Source: Meiothermus sp.
GTDB lineage: Bacteria > Deinococcota > Deinococci > Deinococcales > Thermaceae
Assembly: GCF_026004115.1 (NCBI RefSeq)
Contig: NZ_BPIM01000001.1
Coordinates: forward strand, 124,001 to 188,000
DNA: 64,000 nucleotides
Direction: 5' to 3'
Positions 62,573-64,000 of the stretch are shown piece by piece. Below the pieces are notes generated by a model that saw only the letters and a list, made by a program, of their open reading frames with translations, was not told the DNA's origin and made no database searches. Positions within the stretch are counted from its first letter, which is position 1, and each line of letters starts with the position of its first letter. A program made the position numbers and the translations under genes.

Positions 62573-63895
62573 TCAGCCCACCCGAGACTTCATCGTCTGG
62601 AGCGTATCCGAGACGGCTTCTAGGGTTTTGCTGAGCTCAGCTTCTCCGTGGGCTACCGAGAAGAAGGCCGCCTCGAACTGGCTGGGAGGCCAGTAAACAC
62701 CCCGCTCCAGAAGGCCATGGAAGAAAACTTTGAAACGCTCGGTGTCGGAGACCACGGCCTCGGCGTAGGTTTGCACCGGCCCTTCGCGGAAGAAGAGGGT
62801 AATCATGGAACCCACCCGGTTGATGGCCACCGGCACCCCGGCTTCAGCAAAAAGGGCCTGCAAGCCTTGCTCCAGAGCCGCTCCGTAGGCCTCGAGCTGG
62901 GTGTAAGGCGGGTTTTGGAAGAGGGTCTTCAGGGTAGCCAGCCCCGCGGCCATGGCCAGCGGGTTCCCGCTCAGGGTGCCGGCCTGATAGACCGGGCCCA
63001 AGGGCGCTACTTGCTGCATAATCTCGGCCCGGCCCCCATAGGCCCCCACCGGCAGCCCACCCCCGATAATCTTGCCCCAGCAGATGAGGTCGGGCTGCAA
63101 GCCCAGAAGCTCCACCGCGCCCCCCTTGGCCAGGCGGAAGCCGGTCATCACCTCGTCGGCAATAAGCAAGGCCCCGTACTGCCGGGTGAGGCGGTGCAGG
63201 GCTTCCAGAAAGGCCCGCGTAGGCACCAGAACCCCTGCGTTGCCTACCACAGGCTCGAAGATGACCGCGGCAACCTGCGCACCGTACTGTTGAAAGAGGC
63301 TTTCTAAGCCCTCAGGATCGTTGTAGTCGGCCACCAGGGTGAGTTCGGCGAAAGCCTGGGGTACCCCAGCGCTCGAGGGGGCGCTCCTGGCGGTGCCCCC
63401 AGCACCGGTGAGCAGCCCCGAGCCAGCCTGCACCAGCAGGCTATCGGCGTGGCCGTGGTAGTTGCCGCGAAACTTCATAATCAGCTCGCGCCCGGTGTAG
63501 CCGCGGGCCAGCCGCAAGGCGCTCATGGTGGCCTCGGTGCCGCTGCTGACAAAGCGCACCAGGTCGGCCATGGGGTAGGCCTCGCGCACCTGCTCGGCCA
63601 GCCGCACCTCGCGTTCGGTGGGGGCCCCGTAGCTGAGTCCCTCCAGGAGGGCCTGCGCTATGGCCGCGACCACCGCAGGGTGGCTGTGCCCCAGGATCAT
63701 GGGCCCCCAGGAGCCCAGGTAGTCGAGAAGCTGGTTGCCATCGGCGTCCCAGAGGTAGGCCCCCTGGGCCCGCGCGATAAAGCGGGGGGTTCCACCCACT
63801 GCTTTGAAGGCCCGCACGGGAGAGTTTACCCCGCCGGGAATCACTTGCTGGGCCTGGCTGAAAAGTTCCTCTGAGCGCCGGATCAAATGACTCAT
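62573..63895 (-). CDS. hemL: Glutamate-1-semialdehyde 2,1-aminomutase
   Basis: 440 aa, usual length. PLP enzyme making 5-aminolevulinate for heme. SRSEELFSQAQQVIPGGVNSPVRAF-type opening (here RRSEELFSQAQQVIPGGVNS), VRFVSSGTEATMSALRLARG, MKFRGNYHGHAD, LIADEVMTGFRLAKGGAVELLG and ICWGKIIGGGLPVGAYGGRAEIM with the PLP-binding Lys are all present (pieces). GTLSGNPLAMAAG follows. It is separate from the purine block. Heme supply is relevant to the PuuD cytochrome domain, but no operon link is seen. Confidence 0.95.
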   Translation of the reverse strand: MSHLIRRSEELFSQAQQVIPGGVNSPVRAFKAVGGTPRFIARAQGAYLWDADGNQLLDYLGSWGPMILGHSHPAVVAAIAQALLEGLSYGAPTEREVRLAEQVREAYPMADLVRFVSSGTEATMSALRLARGYTGRELIMKFRGNYHGHADSLLVQAGSGLLTGAGGTARSAPSSAGVPQAFAELTLVADYNDPEGLESLFQQYGAQVAAVIFEPVVGNAGVLVPTRAFLEALHRLTRQYGALLIADEVMTGFRLAKGGAVELLGLQPDLICWGKIIGGGLPVGAYGGRAEIMQQVAPLGPVYQAGTLSGNPLAMAAGLATLKTLFQNPPYTQLEAYGAALEQGLQALFAEAGVPVAINRVGSMITLFFREGPVQTYAEAVVSDTERFKVFFHGLLERGVYWPPSQFEAAFFSVAHGEAELSKTLEAVSDTLQTMKSRVG

Positions 63896-64000
63896 GCCCA
63901 GACCTTAGCACCCCCGGGCCCGATGGGCAATCCTTCCCCTAGGTTGTAATGGCGGTGCGCTGAGGGGCTTCGTGGGGTGCCCAGGCTGCGGGTTTTCAGC

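Noticed and set aside
1-64000. tRNA or rRNA genes, especially at the island border
   Set aside because: I looked for cloverleaf arms and CCA-type ends near 7.6 and 18.8 kb and along the intergenic gaps and saw none; the integron border is at hutG, not a tRNA.

Overview
The window looks like chromosomal DNA of a moderately thermophilic Thermaceae bacterium, probably Meiothermus or a close relative. The coding regions are GC-rich, CTCGAG is strongly over-represented as Leu-Glu codons, GTG/TTG starts are common, and Shine-Dalgarno sequences are of the GGAGG type. Genus assignment is inference from sequence style and gene content. I saw no rRNA, tRNA or CRISPR array.

Layout. (1) 1-3.2 kb: a truncated LEA14-like gene and a dus gene converge. 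(2) 1.6-6.8 kb: a histidine-utilisation (hut) locus. hutH is divergent from hutC-hutU-hutI, with a perfect 12-bp palindrome as likely HutC operator between them; an alpha/beta hydrolase follows. (3) 7.6-18.8 kb: an accessory island. It holds DUF2200, three tandem DHFR/RibD-C-like genes, two different DDE insertion sequences, an IS982-like remnant and, the main discovery, an integron. An IntI-type integrase (17.76-18.80 kb, + strand) is divergent from an attI-like junction and an array on the - strand. The array holds a single-chain restriction-modification enzyme, an IS-broken gene, a SAM methyltransferase and a gamma-glutamylcyclotransferase-like gene, separated by attC sites at 15064-15133, 12892-12969 and 12359-12419, with a fourth apparently split by an IS. 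(4) 18.8-19.7 kb: a ureohydrolase, probably hutG, whose 3' end overlaps that of intI by 6 bp. The integron therefore appears to sit inside the hut locus. (5) 19.7-31.1 kb: fatty-acid degradation genes, namely phosphotransferase/acyl-CoA dehydrogenase, SDR/acyl-CoA synthetase, a long acyl-CoA dehydrogenase, and fadN-DUF4442-fadA. The last two units share an operator-like motif. (6) 31.2-40.8 kb: one long - strand purine uptake and salvage block with an ABC transporter of the BmpA/nucleoside type, adenine deaminase, guanine deaminase, a Nudix hydrolase and a PLD nuclease. (7) 41.1-47.1 kb: a large BTAD-AAA-TPR regulator followed by small exported proteins. (8) 47.1-59.4 kb: a complete purine-to-glyoxylate pathway with xanthine dehydrogenase and XdhC, membrane urate oxidase PuuD, UraH, UraD, allantoinase, allantoate amidohydrolase, ureidoglycine aminohydrolase and a second M20 amidohydrolase. 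(9) 59.5-62.3 kb: an SsuABC/THI5-type ABC transporter. (10) 62.6-63.9 kb: hemL.

How it fits together. Most of the window is nitrogen scavenging: histidine is converted to glutamate, and adenine/guanine go through xanthine, urate, allantoin and ureidoglycolate to ammonia and glyoxylate, with dedicated importers and beta-oxidation beside them. The integron is the foreign component; its cassettes lack the host CTCGAG style and the first is much more AT-rich. A family of intergenic MITE-like repeats (35.8, 40.9 and 47.1 kb), one carrying three tandem 38-bp units that recur at 52.3 kb, is a second unexplained layer.
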